Assembly: GCF_900105805.1 (NCBI RefSeq)
Contig: NZ_LT629788.1
Span: 4,030,001 to 4,094,000 of the forward strand
Direction: 5' to 3'
Source of the DNA: Pseudomonas moraviensis
GTDB lineage: Bacteria; Pseudomonadota; Gammaproteobacteria; Pseudomonadales; Pseudomonadaceae
Length of the DNA: 64,000 nt
The position numbers and the translations under genes are program-made. Numbering within the stretch: the first letter of the stretch is position 1; every line of letters begins with the position of its first letter. Below the pieces are notes generated by a model. That model was not told the DNA's origin and made no database searches. It was given only the letters and a program-made list of their open reading frames with translations. Shown here one piece after another: positions 41,853 to 51,302 of the stretch.

Positions 41853-43094
41853 ATGACCCAGAATTCCGTCCCCGCCAACACCCACGTCGCCATCATCGGC
41901 GGTGGCCCCGCCGGCCTGATGGCCGCTGAAGTGCTGAGCCAGGCCGGAGCCCGTGTCGATCTATATGACGGCATGCCTTCGGTGGGGCGCAAATTCCTGC
42001 TGGCCGGGGTCGGCGGCATGAACATCACCCACTCCGAAGCCTACCCGGCGTTCCTCGCGCGCTACGCCGAACGCGCGCCGCAAATCGCCCCGCTGCTGCG
42101 CGCATTCGATGCCGACGCGCTGTGCCGGTGGATTCACGAATTGGGTATCGAAACCTTCATTGGCAGTTCCGGCCGCGTATTCCCCACCGACATGAAAGCC
42201 GCGCCGCTGTTGCGCGCCTGGCTCAAACGCCTGCGCGACAGCGGCGTGGTTATCCACACCCGCCATCGCTGGCTCGGCTGGGACGCCAACGGCGCGCTGC
42301 GCATCGCCAGCCCGGAAGGTGAAGTCAGCGTAAACCCCGACGCCACCCTGCTCGCCCTCGGCGGCGGCAGCTGGTCGCGCCTGGGTTCGGATGGCGCGTG
42401 GATGTTGCCGCTGGAGCAACGGGGCGTGGATCTGGCGCCGCTGCAGCCGAGCAACTGTGGCTTCGAGGTCCAGGCCTGGAGCGATCTGATGGTGAGCAAA
42501 TTCGCAGGCGCGCCGCTGAAAAATATCGCCATCGGTTTGAACGACAATATCCCGCGTCTAGGCGAATGCGTGATCACCGCGACCGGGATTGAAGGCAGCC
42601 TGATCTATGCGCTGTCGGCGCCGATTCGCGAGGCAATCAATCGCTACGGCGCGGCGGTTATTCACATCGACCTGCTGCCCGGCCGCCCTGTGGATAAATT
42701 GCAGGCGGCGCTGAGCAAACCCCGCGGCTCGCGCTCAATGGCCAAGCATCTGCACAGTCAGGTTGGGGTTGATGGGGTAAAAGCCGCGTTGTTGCGCGAG
42801 CTGACCGATGCCGAGACATTCGCCGATCCGGCGCTGTTGGCGCGAGCGATCAAGGCGTTGCCACTCACCCTGGTGAAAACCCGGCCGCTGGACGAGGCGA
42901 TCAGCAGCGCCGGTGGGGTGCGGTTCGAGGCGATGGATGAGCGCTTGATGCTCAAGGCGTTACCGGGCGTTTTTTGTGCGGGCGAGATGCTTGACTGGGA
43001 AGCGCCAACCGGTGGCTATTTGCTGACCGGGTGTTTTGCCAGCGGACGGGCGGCGGGTTTAGGGATGTTGGAATGGTTACGGCGCGGAAACTGA
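41853..43094 (+). CDS. FAD-dependent oxidoreductase, HI0933/YhiN-like (TIGR03862 type)
   Basis: A 413-residue flavoprotein. The N-terminal Rossmann motif is VAIIGGGPAGLMAAEVLSQAG, with further signatures GRKFLLAGVGGMNITHSE, LALGGGSWSRLGSDGAW and a C-terminal GEMLDWEAPTGGYLLTGCFASGRAAG that closes the FAD site. The family is widely conserved, but its reaction is unknown. It stands alone between a family D repeat and a family E repeat. Confidence 0.88.
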   Translation: MTQNSVPANTHVAIIGGGPAGLMAAEVLSQAGARVDLYDGMPSVGRKFLLAGVGGMNITHSEAYPAFLARYAERAPQIAPLLRAFDADALCRWIHELGIETFIGSSGRVFPTDMKAAPLLRAWLKRLRDSGVVIHTRHRWLGWDANGALRIASPEGEVSVNPDATLLALGGGSWSRLGSDGAWMLPLEQRGVDLAPLQPSNCGFEVQAWSDLMVSKFAGAPLKNIAIGLNDNIPRLGECVITATGIEGSLIYALSAPIREAINRYGAAVIHIDLLPGRPVDKLQAALSKPRGSRSMAKHLHSQVGVDGVKAALLRELTDAETFADPALLARAIKALPLTLVKTRPLDEAISSAGGVRFEAMDERLMLKALPGVFCAGEMLDWEAPTGGYLLTGCFASGRAAGLGMLEWLRRGN

Positions 43095-43098
43095 GTCG

Positions 43099-43195
43099 CC
43101 CCTCCCCCTCACCCCAGCCCTCTCCCCGGAGCCGATCGAGGTGAAGCATCCCCAATCAGTCCCCTCTCCCTTTGGGAGAGGGTTAGGGTGAGGGG
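43099..43195. repeat. Intergenic repeat, family E
   Basis: Starts with CCCCTCACCCCAGCCCTCTCCC and ends with the complement-like GGGAGAGGGTTAGGGTGAGG. It shares no core with families A-D. A longer copy is at 57839-58015. Confidence 0.82.
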
Positions 43196-43211
43196 CTTTT
43201 GATTTTTGATC

Positions 43212-44549
43212 TCAAGGCTTGCGCTTGCGCGGCCCGGTATTGAACACCGGCACCTTGCGCACTGGCTTGATCGATGGCTCCGGGGCCGAGGTCTCACCGC
43301 TGTCGACCCACTTGCCCAGATTGCGCTTGCCGCCACCGCCCGACACTTTCGGCTTCTTCGGTTTTTTCGGCTTCTTGATCACCTGACCGCTGGCATCGGT
43401 ATCCGGCACGCGGTGCTCGGGTTCGAAATCCGGTTCGTTCTGGCGCTTCAGAGTCTGGCGCGTGAGCATTTCGATCGCCGAGAGCATGTTCACTTCATCG
43501 GCACACACCAGCGAGATCGCCTCACCGGTGGCACCCGCGCGGCCAGTGCGGCCGATGCGGTGAATGTAGTCCTCGGCGACGATCGGCAGATCGAAGTTGA
43601 CCACCAGCGGCAGATCTTCGATGTCCAGACCACGGGCGGCCACGTCTGTCGCCACCAGAATCTGCACTTCACTGAGTTTGAAACGGTCCAGTGCGCGCTG
43701 GCGGGTAGCCTGCGGTTTGTCGCCATGGATGCCGTCAGCGTTCACGCCCAAACCTTGAAGTTTTTCCACCAGCGCATCGACGCCGTTACGGGTCTTGGCG
43801 AACACCAGCACCTGCTTCCACTTGTTCTTGCGCATCAGGTGCACGAACAGCTCGGCCTTGCGCTTCTTGTCCACTGTCACGATCCACTGCTTGACCGTGT
43901 TGGCGGCGACATTGCGCGGACTGACTTCGACGCTAAGCGGATCGTTGAGCATCTGTCCGGCGAGCAGGCGGATGTCATCGGAGAAGGTTGCGGAAAACAG
44001 CAGGGTCTGGCGCTTTTTCGGCAGCATGCGGTAGATATTCGCCAGTTCTTCGGAGAAGCCCAGATCGAGCATGCGATCGGCTTCATCCAGCACCAGCGTT
44101 TGCAACTGATCCAGTTTCAGCGCGTTCTGACGGAACAGGTCGATCAAGCGACCGGGCGTGGCCACCAGCACATCGACGCCGCCGCGCAGCTTCATCATCT
44201 GTGGGTTGATGCTGACACCGCCGTACACCGCATAAGTGCGCAGCGGCAGGTTTTCCGCGTACTGGCGCACGGCTTCGTGGACCTGTTCGGCGAGCTCGCG
44301 GGTCGGCACCAGAATCAGCGCACGCGCCGAGTTGGCGTTGACTTTCGGCCCTTGCATGGCCAGCAACTGCAGCAGCGGCAAGGCGAAACCGGCGGTTTTG
44401 CCGGTGCCGGTCTGGGCCGCTGCCATCAGGTCGCGACCGGCCAGCACCGCCGGAATGGCTTGCGCCTGCACCGGCGTCGGGGTCTGGTAGCCGAGCGTCT
44501 CGAGGGAGCGCAGCAAGGGTTCGATCAGGCCAAGGGAGGCGAAAGTCAT
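43212..44549 (-). CDS. rhlE: DEAD-box ATP-dependent RNA helicase RhlE
   Basis: RNA-remodelling helicase of 445 residues. Motifs in order: Q motif with TPTPVQAQAIP, AAQTGTGKTAGF (I), PTRELAEQ (Ia), TPGRL, DEADRMLD (II), FSATF (III), VFAKTRNGVD (IV), DVAARGLDIEDLPLVVNFD (V) and HRIGRTGRAG (VI). A basic C-terminal tail with KKPKKPKKPK and an arginine-rich end follows, as in RhlE proteins. The ATG at 44549 is chosen, since the upstream extension has no family similarity. Confidence 0.94.
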   Translation of the reverse strand: MTFASLGLIEPLLRSLETLGYQTPTPVQAQAIPAVLAGRDLMAAAQTGTGKTAGFALPLLQLLAMQGPKVNANSARALILVPTRELAEQVHEAVRQYAENLPLRTYAVYGGVSINPQMMKLRGGVDVLVATPGRLIDLFRQNALKLDQLQTLVLDEADRMLDLGFSEELANIYRMLPKKRQTLLFSATFSDDIRLLAGQMLNDPLSVEVSPRNVAANTVKQWIVTVDKKRKAELFVHLMRKNKWKQVLVFAKTRNGVDALVEKLQGLGVNADGIHGDKPQATRQRALDRFKLSEVQILVATDVAARGLDIEDLPLVVNFDLPIVAEDYIHRIGRTGRAGATGEAISLVCADEVNMLSAIEMLTRQTLKRQNEPDFEPEHRVPDTDASGQVIKKPKKPKKPKVSGGGGKRNLGKWVDSGETSAPEPSIKPVRKVPVFNTGPRKRKP

Positions 44550-44601
44550 GGGAGTACCGTAGGAAAAAATCACGCGGGGATGCAATGCCGCGCAGTTTAC
44601 C

Positions 44602-45537
44602 CTAATTCGTACGCGCTTCCGTCGGAACGGCTTTCGCCTCTTCCACCGGTGGCTGCGCCGGCCGGCGCCACTGCGGCAGGCTGATCAGCAGTACGGCGCT
44701 GATGATCACCAGCATCGCCAACGCCTCTTCGATGCCGATGGTCTCGCCGACAAACACCACGCCGAGCAACACCGCCACTGCCGGGTTGACGTAGGCATAA
44801 CTGGTCGCTGCCGCTGGGCGTACGTGTTTGAGCAGATACATGTAGGAATTGAAGGCGATGATCGAGCCGAAGAAAATCAGATAGGCCAGCGCCAGCCAAC
44901 CCTCGAGCGGCGGCATCGCTTGCAGGTGCTCGCCGCTCAGCGCGCTGCCGATCAGCAAGACCACGCCGCCAATCAGCATTTCCACAGCACTGGCCATCGC
45001 CCCTGCGGGCAGCGGCAGATGCTTGCTCCACACCGAACCGAACGCCCAGCTCGCTGCCGCGAAGATCAGCAAAACAGCGCCGAGCGGACTCGATTGCAGG
45101 TTGGAACCCATGTTGAGCATGGCGATGCCAATGATCCCCAGCGCCACACCGGCCCATTCCAGCCGCGTATTACGCGCGCCCCAGAAATAGCCGAACAGCA
45201 AGGTGAACAGTGGCACCGTCGCCACCGCCAACGCGGCAACGCCCGAGGCCACACCGCTGTGCTCGGCGACGCTGACCGCGCCGTTACCGAAACTGAGCAG
45301 CAGAATGCCGACCAGCCCCGCCGCTTTCCACTGCGCCCAGCTCGGCGCTGGAGCCCCGCGCCAGCGCAGCCAGGCGTACATCAAGCTGCCGGCAATGACG
45401 AAACGCACCCCGGCCAGCAACAGCGGCGGCCAGTATTCGACACCGATGCGGATCACCAGATAGGTCGATCCCCAAATCACATACAACGCAAAAAACGCAG
45501 CGATCAACGGCAGGGAAAAACGGCGCAAGGCAGGCAT
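44602..45537 (-). CDS. yedA: DMT-superfamily transporter, YedA-like
   Basis: A 311-residue inner-membrane protein with ten helices in two EamA repeats. The N-terminal LYVIWGSTYLVIRIGVEYWPPLLLAGVRFVIAG and later SYAYVNPAVAVLLGVVFVGETI are close to the YedA pattern. The charged tail (residues 285-311) is cytoplasmic. The substrate is unknown. It lies upstream of rhlE on the same strand, with 52 bases between them and no obvious terminator. Confidence 0.87.
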   Translation of the reverse strand: MPALRRFSLPLIAAFFALYVIWGSTYLVIRIGVEYWPPLLLAGVRFVIAGSLMYAWLRWRGAPAPSWAQWKAAGLVGILLLSFGNGAVSVAEHSGVASGVAALAVATVPLFTLLFGYFWGARNTRLEWAGVALGIIGIAMLNMGSNLQSSPLGAVLLIFAAASWAFGSVWSKHLPLPAGAMASAVEMLIGGVVLLIGSALSGEHLQAMPPLEGWLALAYLIFFGSIIAFNSYMYLLKHVRPAAATSYAYVNPAVAVLLGVVFVGETIGIEEALAMLVIISAVLLISLPQWRRPAQPPVEEAKAVPTEARTN

Positions 45538-45667
45538 GGGCAGCTCGACAGTCAGATTTCTGTGGACTGGTTATTCTAGAAAGGCCGCCGCGCGAAAATA
45601 AGTTACAAAACCTGTTTATCGCGCCGGTACACTTTTGAATGAAGGCAGCTGAGACCAATAAGGTCCT

Positions 45668-45757
45668 TGTGGGAGCGAGCCTGCTCGCGATGGCGGTGTG
45701 TCTGTCAATATCTCCATCGACTGATGCTCCGTCATCGCGAGCAGGCTCACTCCTACA
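45668..45757. repeat. Hybrid family C/B palindromic repeat
   Basis: The left arm is TGTGGGAGCGAGCCTGCTCG (family C) and the right arm is CGAGCAGGCTCACTCCTACA (family B, complement). It shows that the two types share a core and can combine. Confidence 0.85.
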
Positions 45758-45780
45758 AGGGTTCTGTGTTGGGCCAGGGA

Positions 45781-46407
45781 TCAGCGATAACGCTGCAAAT
45801 GCTCGCCGACTTTTGCGGCAGGGACTTTCTGCAACTTGCACAGCAGGTCGTGATTCAACTCGCGCACCCCATGCTTGCCCCGCAACTCATCCGCCAGATG
45901 CGCCATCAGGTTCGCCGCCATCTCCGCATCGGCCATGGCCCGGTGAGCCTGGCCGGTGTGCGGCAGGCGCGCGAACGTGGTGAGCGTGCCGAGCTTGTGA
46001 TTCGGCGCCGCCGGCATCAGCCGCCGCGCCAGCAGCAGTGAACAGGCGAAATTCTGCAGGCGTGTGCGTTTGATCCGGCCCAGTTCGAAATCCCAGAACT
46101 TCTGGTCGAACGATGCGTTGTGCGCCAGCAGCGGCGTGCAACCGACGAATTCGTTGACCTCTTCCATCACCCGTTCGGCGGGCGGCGCGGTGCGCAGCAT
46201 GGCGTTGCTGATGCCGGTCAGTTGCTCGATGAACGCGGGGACGCGCACGCCGGCGTTCATCAGGCTCTGGTAACGCTCGACAATGCGGCCGTTTTCCAGC
46301 ATGACCACGGCAATTTCCGTAGCGCGGCAGCTGCTGTTCGGCGACAGACCGGTGGTTTCAAAGTCGATGACTGCAATGCGTTCCAAACCGGGGTGTACTC
46401 CGTTCAA
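45781..46407 (-). CDS. DnaQ-like 3'-5' exonuclease (DEDDh)
   Basis: A 208-residue exonuclease of the DNA polymerase III epsilon/RNase T superfamily. The catalytic motifs are DFETTG (Exo I, near residue 15), HNASFD (Exo II, near 97) and HRAMADA (Exo III, DEDDh type, near 154). No polymerase-binding tail is present, so it is a stand-alone nuclease. It starts 14 bases after the NYN-domain gene, suggesting one operon of two nuclease-like proteins. Confidence 0.88.
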   Translation of the reverse strand: MNGVHPGLERIAVIDFETTGLSPNSSCRATEIAVVMLENGRIVERYQSLMNAGVRVPAFIEQLTGISNAMLRTAPPAERVMEEVNEFVGCTPLLAHNASFDQKFWDFELGRIKRTRLQNFACSLLLARRLMPAAPNHKLGTLTTFARLPHTGQAHRAMADAEMAANLMAHLADELRGKHGVRELNHDLLCKLQKVPAAKVGEHLQRYR

Positions 46408-46421
46408 ATCAATGGTTCAGC

Positions 46422-46901
46422 TCAGTTCTTCAACAGCAGCGCGCCTTCGATCGGCACGTAGCGGCTGGCGGCGCGGATCAGCGAGTTGGCGGTCAGGCCA
46501 GGTACGCCGTAGGCCACCGCTTGCACGCCGTGTTTGTTGATGATGCGTTCGAGCAGCATGTCGAAATCGCCGTCACCGGAGGCCAGCACCACTTCGTCGA
46601 CATGGTCGGCGGCGTCCATGATGTCCAGCGTGATACCTACGTCCCAGTCGCCCTTGGCCGAGCCGTCGCTGCGCTGGATGTAGGGCTTGAGCTTCACGGT
46701 GAAGCCGAGGTTGCGCAGGATCTGCTGGAACTGCTGCTGCTTGCTGTCGCCTCGGTCGATCGCGTAGGCGTAGGCCTCGACGATTTGCCCGTTCTTGCTG
46801 ATGTCCGCCCACAGTGCGGCGTAGTTGAAGTGACAACCATAGGCCTGACGCACGGTGTAGTAGAGGTTCTGCACATCGGCGAACACTGCGATTTTTTTCA
46901 C
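46422..46901 (-). CDS. NYN-domain (LabA/PIN-like) protein
   Basis: A 159-residue single-domain protein. Acidic residues of the PIN-like active site are visible in FADVQNLYY (residues 8-16), GDWDVGITLDIMDAA near 85-98 and LASGDGDFDML near 106-116. It fits the LabA/DUF88 family, putative metal-dependent ribonucleases. The RNA substrate is not known. The gene is followed by the DnaQ-like exonuclease. Confidence 0.88.
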   Translation of the reverse strand: MKKIAVFADVQNLYYTVRQAYGCHFNYAALWADISKNGQIVEAYAYAIDRGDSKQQQFQQILRNLGFTVKLKPYIQRSDGSAKGDWDVGITLDIMDAADHVDEVVLASGDGDFDMLLERIINKHGVQAVAYGVPGLTANSLIRAASRYVPIEGALLLKN

Positions 46902-46987
46902 CGGAGTTCCTGTGAGCGCGCAAGCGCACGAAGCGGGGTCAGGCGTTCAGGCCCGAAAAAGGCGCCCAGTATGCCAGTAAATAGCAG

Positions 46988-47088
46988 TGTGGCGAGGGAG
47001 CTTGCTCGCGCTGGATTGCGCAGCAGGCCCCTCTTTTCAAAGGAAAGGGCCGCTAGGCGCCCCGGCGGGAGCACGCTCCCTCGCCACC
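46988..47088. repeat. Palindromic intergenic repeat, family A
   Basis: TGTGGCGAGGGAGCTTGCTC and the complement GAGCACGCTCCCTCGCCAC with a longer, AT-containing centre. It lies between the DUF2076 and NYN genes, which read in the same direction. Confidence 0.85.
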
Positions 47089-47109
47089 CGGGTCGATGCT
47101 GACCGTTGG

Positions 47110-47871
47110 TCAGACGAAGGAGTCGTCGTCATCGAAGAACGATGAATTGTCATCGCTGTAATCGGCGTCGCTGAAACCGTTCTGGTCATTGCCGGTAAAG
47201 CCATTGTCCGCCACGCGCTGATCATCGCCCCAGCCACTGTTGCTTTGGTCGGCGACCTGCGCCGGTTCTTCCTTGATGATCTCGACGATTTCTTCCGGTT
47301 GCTGGTTGTGGTGGAACAGGCTGCTGATGCCCTGCGCCAGCATTACACCGCCGGCCACGCCCGCGGCGGTTTTCAGCGCGCCGCCGAGGAAGCTGTTGGC
47401 CGCCGGCGGGGCTGCCTGCTGCCCATAGCTGGGCGGCGCGTTGGCGAAATTCTGTTGTGGAGCCGGCGCCTGGTAGCCCTGCTGCGGCGGCGGTTCGCGC
47501 CAGCCGCCGGTGGACGACGGTGCTGCGCTCTGGCTCGGCGCCGGACGCGAACTGCCGCCGCCAAAGATACTCGACAGAAACCCACCGCCGCCGCTCGCTG
47601 CCGGTGCGCCGCTCTGCGCCTTGGCCGATTGCAGCTCGGCCTGCAGACGCTGGACCTGCTGGGTCAGCTGTTTGTTCTGCTCGTCGAGGCTTTTCAGCGC
47701 GGCCTCTTGCACCAGAATCGCCTGGGTCATGAAATAGCCTGCCGCCGGTTGGCGTGTCAGGTGTTCCTTGATCCGCGCCTCGGCCTGGGCGTCGCGCGGG
47801 GCTGCCTCCGTTTCGGCCTGCTGCAGCCGGGAAAACAGTCCATCGATCAGGGTTTGCTCTTCGCTGTTCAT
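47110..47871 (-). CDS. DUF2076-domain protein
   Basis: A 253-residue protein. The N-terminal MNSEEQTLIDGLFSRLQQAE is the DUF2076 signature, followed by a short coiled coil (about 55-85), a Gly/Ser/Pro/Gln-rich linker and a hydrophobic glycine-rich segment (GGALKTAAGVAGGVMLAQGI). The tail is strongly acidic (DDNSSFFDDDDS). No function is known; membrane association is likely. The ATG at 47871 is chosen over 47952 because the extension is not conserved in this family as I know it. Confidence 0.85.
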   Translation of the reverse strand: MNSEEQTLIDGLFSRLQQAETEAAPRDAQAEARIKEHLTRQPAAGYFMTQAILVQEAALKSLDEQNKQLTQQVQRLQAELQSAKAQSGAPAASGGGGFLSSIFGGGSSRPAPSQSAAPSSTGGWREPPPQQGYQAPAPQQNFANAPPSYGQQAAPPAANSFLGGALKTAAGVAGGVMLAQGISSLFHHNQQPEEIVEIIKEEPAQVADQSNSGWGDDQRVADNGFTGNDQNGFSDADYSDDNSSFFDDDDSFV

Positions 47872-48048
47872 GGCGACCTCGTAGATTGCCGGTAATAACG
47901 TGCCCACGCCCACTCCGGGTGTGGTGCTCTCCTGTAATGGAGACAGTGACAAAACGTTTCAATGGCCTTTACCGAATGTTTACGTTTGTGTCGGCCCGCG
48001 TTGCATCGGTTAAAGTGAGCCACTGTTTTCGACCTGCGATACCGACTG

Positions 48049-48723
48049 ATGAATGCCCTCGAAGTACTGCGCGACTCTTTGTATTTTTTCAAACGCCATC
48101 TGGGCAGCATCGTGCAGTTGTGCCTGCCGCTGGTGATTGTCGAAGCCTTCCTGCAGCAGGCGGTCGATCACGCCACCGGGCCGGACACCTTTGCCGGGGT
48201 CAGCATCATCGTCGGCCTCCTGGTATATCCGCTGTACACCGCCGCGCTGATTCTGTTTCTCGATGCACGCAGCCGTGGCGAGTCGCCGCGCAACCGCGAC
48301 CTGCTGGCGATGGCTGCAACCCTGTGGCCGCGCTTCGCCGTGCTGACCGCGCTCAATACCCTGCTGATTCTGCTCGGCCTGTCGCTGTACTTCCTGCCGG
48401 GCCTGATGCTGATGGTCATGCTCGCGTTCGCCGAATACCTGCTTGTGCTGCGTGGCCTCGGGCCGTTGCAGGCGATGAAGGAAAGTCTGCGTCTGACCCG
48501 CGGGCATTTCTGGCGCATCCTGCTGTGCATTCTCTGTGTGATGACGCCGCTGTGGCTGCTCAAGGGCGCGACGCTGGCGGTCTACCCCGAGCCACAGAAT
48601 CCGCTGATCGCCGGGCTGATCGACAGCGCCCACAGCTTCCTGCAACTGTTCACCAGCGTCGTGCTGTTCCGCCTGTTCATGCTGATCAGCGAATTGCCTG
48701 ACAAACGTAACGGAGCAGTCTGA
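48049..48723 (+). CDS. yciC: YciC-like inner-membrane protein (UPF0259)
   Basis: A 224-residue protein with about six hydrophobic helices and the family pattern DSLYFFKRHLGSIVQLCLPLV at the start and LRLTRGHFWRILLCIL in the middle. Function unknown in the family. The next gene follows after 75 bases on the same strand. Confidence 0.83.
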   Translation: MNALEVLRDSLYFFKRHLGSIVQLCLPLVIVEAFLQQAVDHATGPDTFAGVSIIVGLLVYPLYTAALILFLDARSRGESPRNRDLLAMAATLWPRFAVLTALNTLLILLGLSLYFLPGLMLMVMLAFAEYLLVLRGLGPLQAMKESLRLTRGHFWRILLCILCVMTPLWLLKGATLAVYPEPQNPLIAGLIDSAHSFLQLFTSVVLFRLFMLISELPDKRNGAV

Positions 48724-48798
48724 CCGCGCCGTGCTTGGGCTTCGCCGCTGCCGTCAGGTATGCTCGGAGCCACTTTCTGTAACGCTATAAGCCGAGCC

Positions 48799-49878
48799 AT
48801 GACCCGTCTGCTGCGCTACACCCTGTTGCTCGTCATCCTCGCCGTCGTCCTGTTCGGCGTGCTGCTGTTCAGCCTGACCTGGCGCCCGGACGCCCGCGAA
48901 ACCCTGCCGGTCAATTGCAGCACCACGGCGCCGACGCTGGTGCCCGGGCAAGCGTTGAAAGTGATGACCTGGAACGTGCAGTTCCTCGCCGGCAAGCGCT
49001 ACGTGTTCTGGAATGATCTGGCGCAGGGCGACGACGACGCGCCGACGCTGGAAGACATGGCCTTCAGTCTCGACGAAGTGGCGCGGGTGATCCGCGACGA
49101 ACAACCCGATGTGGTGCTGTTGCAGGAACTCGACGACGGCGCCAAGGCCAGCGATTACCAGAATCAGCTCAAGCTGTTGCAGGAACGCGTCGCCGACCTG
49201 TATCCGTTCAGTGCCAGCGCCTTCGACTGGAAAGCCGATTTCGTCCCCGAGCCCCATATCTACGGCAGCGTCGGCCGCCAGTTGGCGACGTTGAGTCGCT
49301 ATCGCATCGAACACGCCGAGCGCCTGCAACTGCCGGTCGCCCCGAGCAACTTCATCAGCCGTCAGTTCCAGCCCAAAGACGCCTTGCTGGCAGTCAAACT
49401 GCCGCTCAGCGATGGCGGACAACTGACCGTGTTCAACACCCATTTGCAGCGCGCCAGCCAGCCGGACGGCAACTTGCAGGCGCAGGTGGCCGCCGTGGCC
49501 AAAGTGCTCGACAAATACGAAAGCCAAGGCCTGCCCTGGCTGATCGGTGGTGATTTCAATCTGTTGCCGCTGGGCCAGTACCGGCGCCTGCCCGTCGAGC
49601 GCCGCACGCCCTACTCCGCCGACAGCGAACTGCACTTGCTGTGGGACAAGTACCCGATGATCCCGACCAACAACGAAGCCGGCGGCATCGACCGGGCCAG
49701 ATGGCTCACCCATTACCCCAACGACCCCGGCCTCAACGGCCCGGATCGCACGGTCGATTATCTGTTCTACAGCCCCAGACTCAAGCGCGTGGAAGCGCAA
49801 GTACGGCAGGACGATACCCTGCGCATCTCCGACCACTTACCCGTGATTGCGCGGTTCCTGCTGCCAGCGGCACCCTAG
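48799..49878 (+). CDS. Membrane-anchored endonuclease/exonuclease/phosphatase-family protein
   Basis: A 359-residue protein with an N-terminal membrane anchor (LLRYTLLLVILAVVLFGVLLF) and an EEP domain on the outer side. The catalytic motifs are MTWNVQFLAG (Asn), VVLLQELDD (Glu), FNTHLQ (His), IGGDFNLLP (Asp, Asn) and SDHLPVIA (Asp-His). It may cleave nucleic acids or phosphoesters; sphingomyelinase-type activity also occurs in this superfamily. The ATG at 48799 is the best start. Confidence 0.85.
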   Translation: MTRLLRYTLLLVILAVVLFGVLLFSLTWRPDARETLPVNCSTTAPTLVPGQALKVMTWNVQFLAGKRYVFWNDLAQGDDDAPTLEDMAFSLDEVARVIRDEQPDVVLLQELDDGAKASDYQNQLKLLQERVADLYPFSASAFDWKADFVPEPHIYGSVGRQLATLSRYRIEHAERLQLPVAPSNFISRQFQPKDALLAVKLPLSDGGQLTVFNTHLQRASQPDGNLQAQVAAVAKVLDKYESQGLPWLIGGDFNLLPLGQYRRLPVERRTPYSADSELHLLWDKYPMIPTNNEAGGIDRARWLTHYPNDPGLNGPDRTVDYLFYSPRLKRVEAQVRQDDTLRISDHLPVIARFLLPAAP

Positions 49879-49930
49879 CTCAATCGGTAATCCACGGCCC
49901 GACCGCGCCGAATTCAAGACATGGAAAAGC

Positions 49931-50851
49931 ATGAAGATTTTATTGGTATGCAAGGACATCGGTGGCTACGCACGCAAACTCGCGGAGCACTTGAGTATCG
50001 CCGACCAGGTTTGCTTCATCGACACTGCTGCGCTGGCGAAACCCTTCGACCGCGCACCGAAGATCTTGCGGCGCCCGCTCAATCGCTGGGCGCAGTTGCG
50101 CCAGTTCAGCAAGGCCGTGGCGGCTGGGGGGCGCTTCGACGTTGCCCTGATCATCAACCCGGCGCAAATCGAGCCGAAGCAACTGACGACAGCGCTGAGC
50201 GCAAGCGAACGCAGGATTGCCTACCTCTACGACAGCTTCAGTCGCTGGCCCATGAGCCGTGAGGCGCTGGCCGTGTACGACGAGGTGTTTTCGTTCGACC
50301 CGGAGAATGCCGAGCAATACGGTCTGAAAAAACTGCACAATTTTATTTACGACGACTATGTCGCCGATGGCGATCCCGGCGAATATTCAGCTTTTGTGGT
50401 GATGGCGGGGAAAGATCGAGTGCCCGCGCTGGAAGGTCTGGCCAGAGCATTCGATCAATTGGGTGTGACCGATTACAAATTTCTGGTGCAGTGCAAACCG
50501 ATTCCCGGTGCGCATCCGGGAATCACCTTTTTCGAGCAGCGGATGTCACTCGAATCGGTTGGCGAACTGGTGAAGCGTTCGCGCATCATTCTCGACATTT
50601 CCAAGCCCGGCCAGGCCGGTTTGAGCTTCCGCTTTTTCGAAGCCATGGCCGCGCGCAAGAAAGTCATTACCACCAACAGGCATGTGCTGGATTACGACTT
50701 CTACAACCCGGCGAACATACTGGTGATCGACGAAGCCGACCCGGTCATTCCGGCTTCGTTCGTCTCTGCCCCATACGCCGATATCCCCGCGCCGATCTAT
50801 CGCAAATACACTTTGCAGGGCTGGACCGAGACTGTGTTCGCATCGAGATAG
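49931..50851 (+). CDS. Glycosyltransferase-like protein (GT-B-type, unassigned)
   Basis: A 306-residue cytoplasmic protein. It begins with a Rossmann-like MKILLVCKDIGGYARKLAEHL and contains a second-domain pattern SRIILDISKPGQAGLSFRFFEAMAARKKVITTN, which resembles the nucleotide-sugar end of GT-B glycosyltransferases (the FEAMA glutamate). This suggests a role in LPS or capsule sugar transfer. No partner glycan genes are nearby. I cannot name a family with certainty. Confidence 0.6.
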   Translation: MKILLVCKDIGGYARKLAEHLSIADQVCFIDTAALAKPFDRAPKILRRPLNRWAQLRQFSKAVAAGGRFDVALIINPAQIEPKQLTTALSASERRIAYLYDSFSRWPMSREALAVYDEVFSFDPENAEQYGLKKLHNFIYDDYVADGDPGEYSAFVVMAGKDRVPALEGLARAFDQLGVTDYKFLVQCKPIPGAHPGITFFEQRMSLESVGELVKRSRIILDISKPGQAGLSFRFFEAMAARKKVITTNRHVLDYDFYNPANILVIDEADPVIPASFVSAPYADIPAPIYRKYTLQGWTETVFASR

Positions 50852-50863
50852 CCTGCGGTCGGC

Positions 50864-51289
50864 TCAGAACCCCGGCGGAACGTAGCCCGGAACATAGCGA
50901 ACATTGGCGCACTTGCCGTGCAGTATTCGCCCGTCTTCGATCAGGAACTGGGCGATCTTCTTCTGCTGATTGATCTTCGCCTGCAACTTGCAGGTAGAAC
51001 TATGACCGACCTGTTGGTAGTGCTCGGTGTACACCATGCCGTTGCCGGTATGGTTCATTGAAGTACCGGCCGCTTCGGTGGTGGTCCAGCTCGCGGACTT
51101 GTACCAGGTCAGCACAGCCAAAGGTTCGCCGTTCGCGCCGATTTCCTTTTTCATCGAATCGGGAGTGCCGAACAGGTCCAGTGCTTCCTGAAGATCGCGG
51201 CCTTCCCAGCGGTTCTGCGCAATGGTGGAACAGCCGCTCAACAGCAACCCCGCCAACAGGGTTGCCAACCATAAACGTGTGTAAGTCAT
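50864..51289 (-). CDS. Putative lipoprotein, function unknown
   Basis: A 141-residue protein with a lipobox (LLAGLLLSGC, lipidated Cys20). The mature part contains an early RDLQEALDLFGTPD segment like other small outer-membrane lipoproteins (SmpA/BamE-like look, not confirmed) and three cysteines in all. It lies 13 bases downstream of another exported protein gene on the same strand and is likely cotranscribed with it. Confidence 0.78.
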   Translation of the reverse strand: MTYTRLWLATLLAGLLLSGCSTIAQNRWEGRDLQEALDLFGTPDSMKKEIGANGEPLAVLTWYKSASWTTTEAAGTSMNHTGNGMVYTEHYQQVGHSSTCKLQAKINQQKKIAQFLIEDGRILHGKCANVRYVPGYVPPGF

Positions 51290-51302
51290 TTGGCGCCCCG
51301 GC

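Noticed and set aside
43099..43195. A CRISPR array, suspected from the repeated CCCTC-rich motifs
   Set aside because: There are only two inverted ends and no regular direct repeats or spacers.
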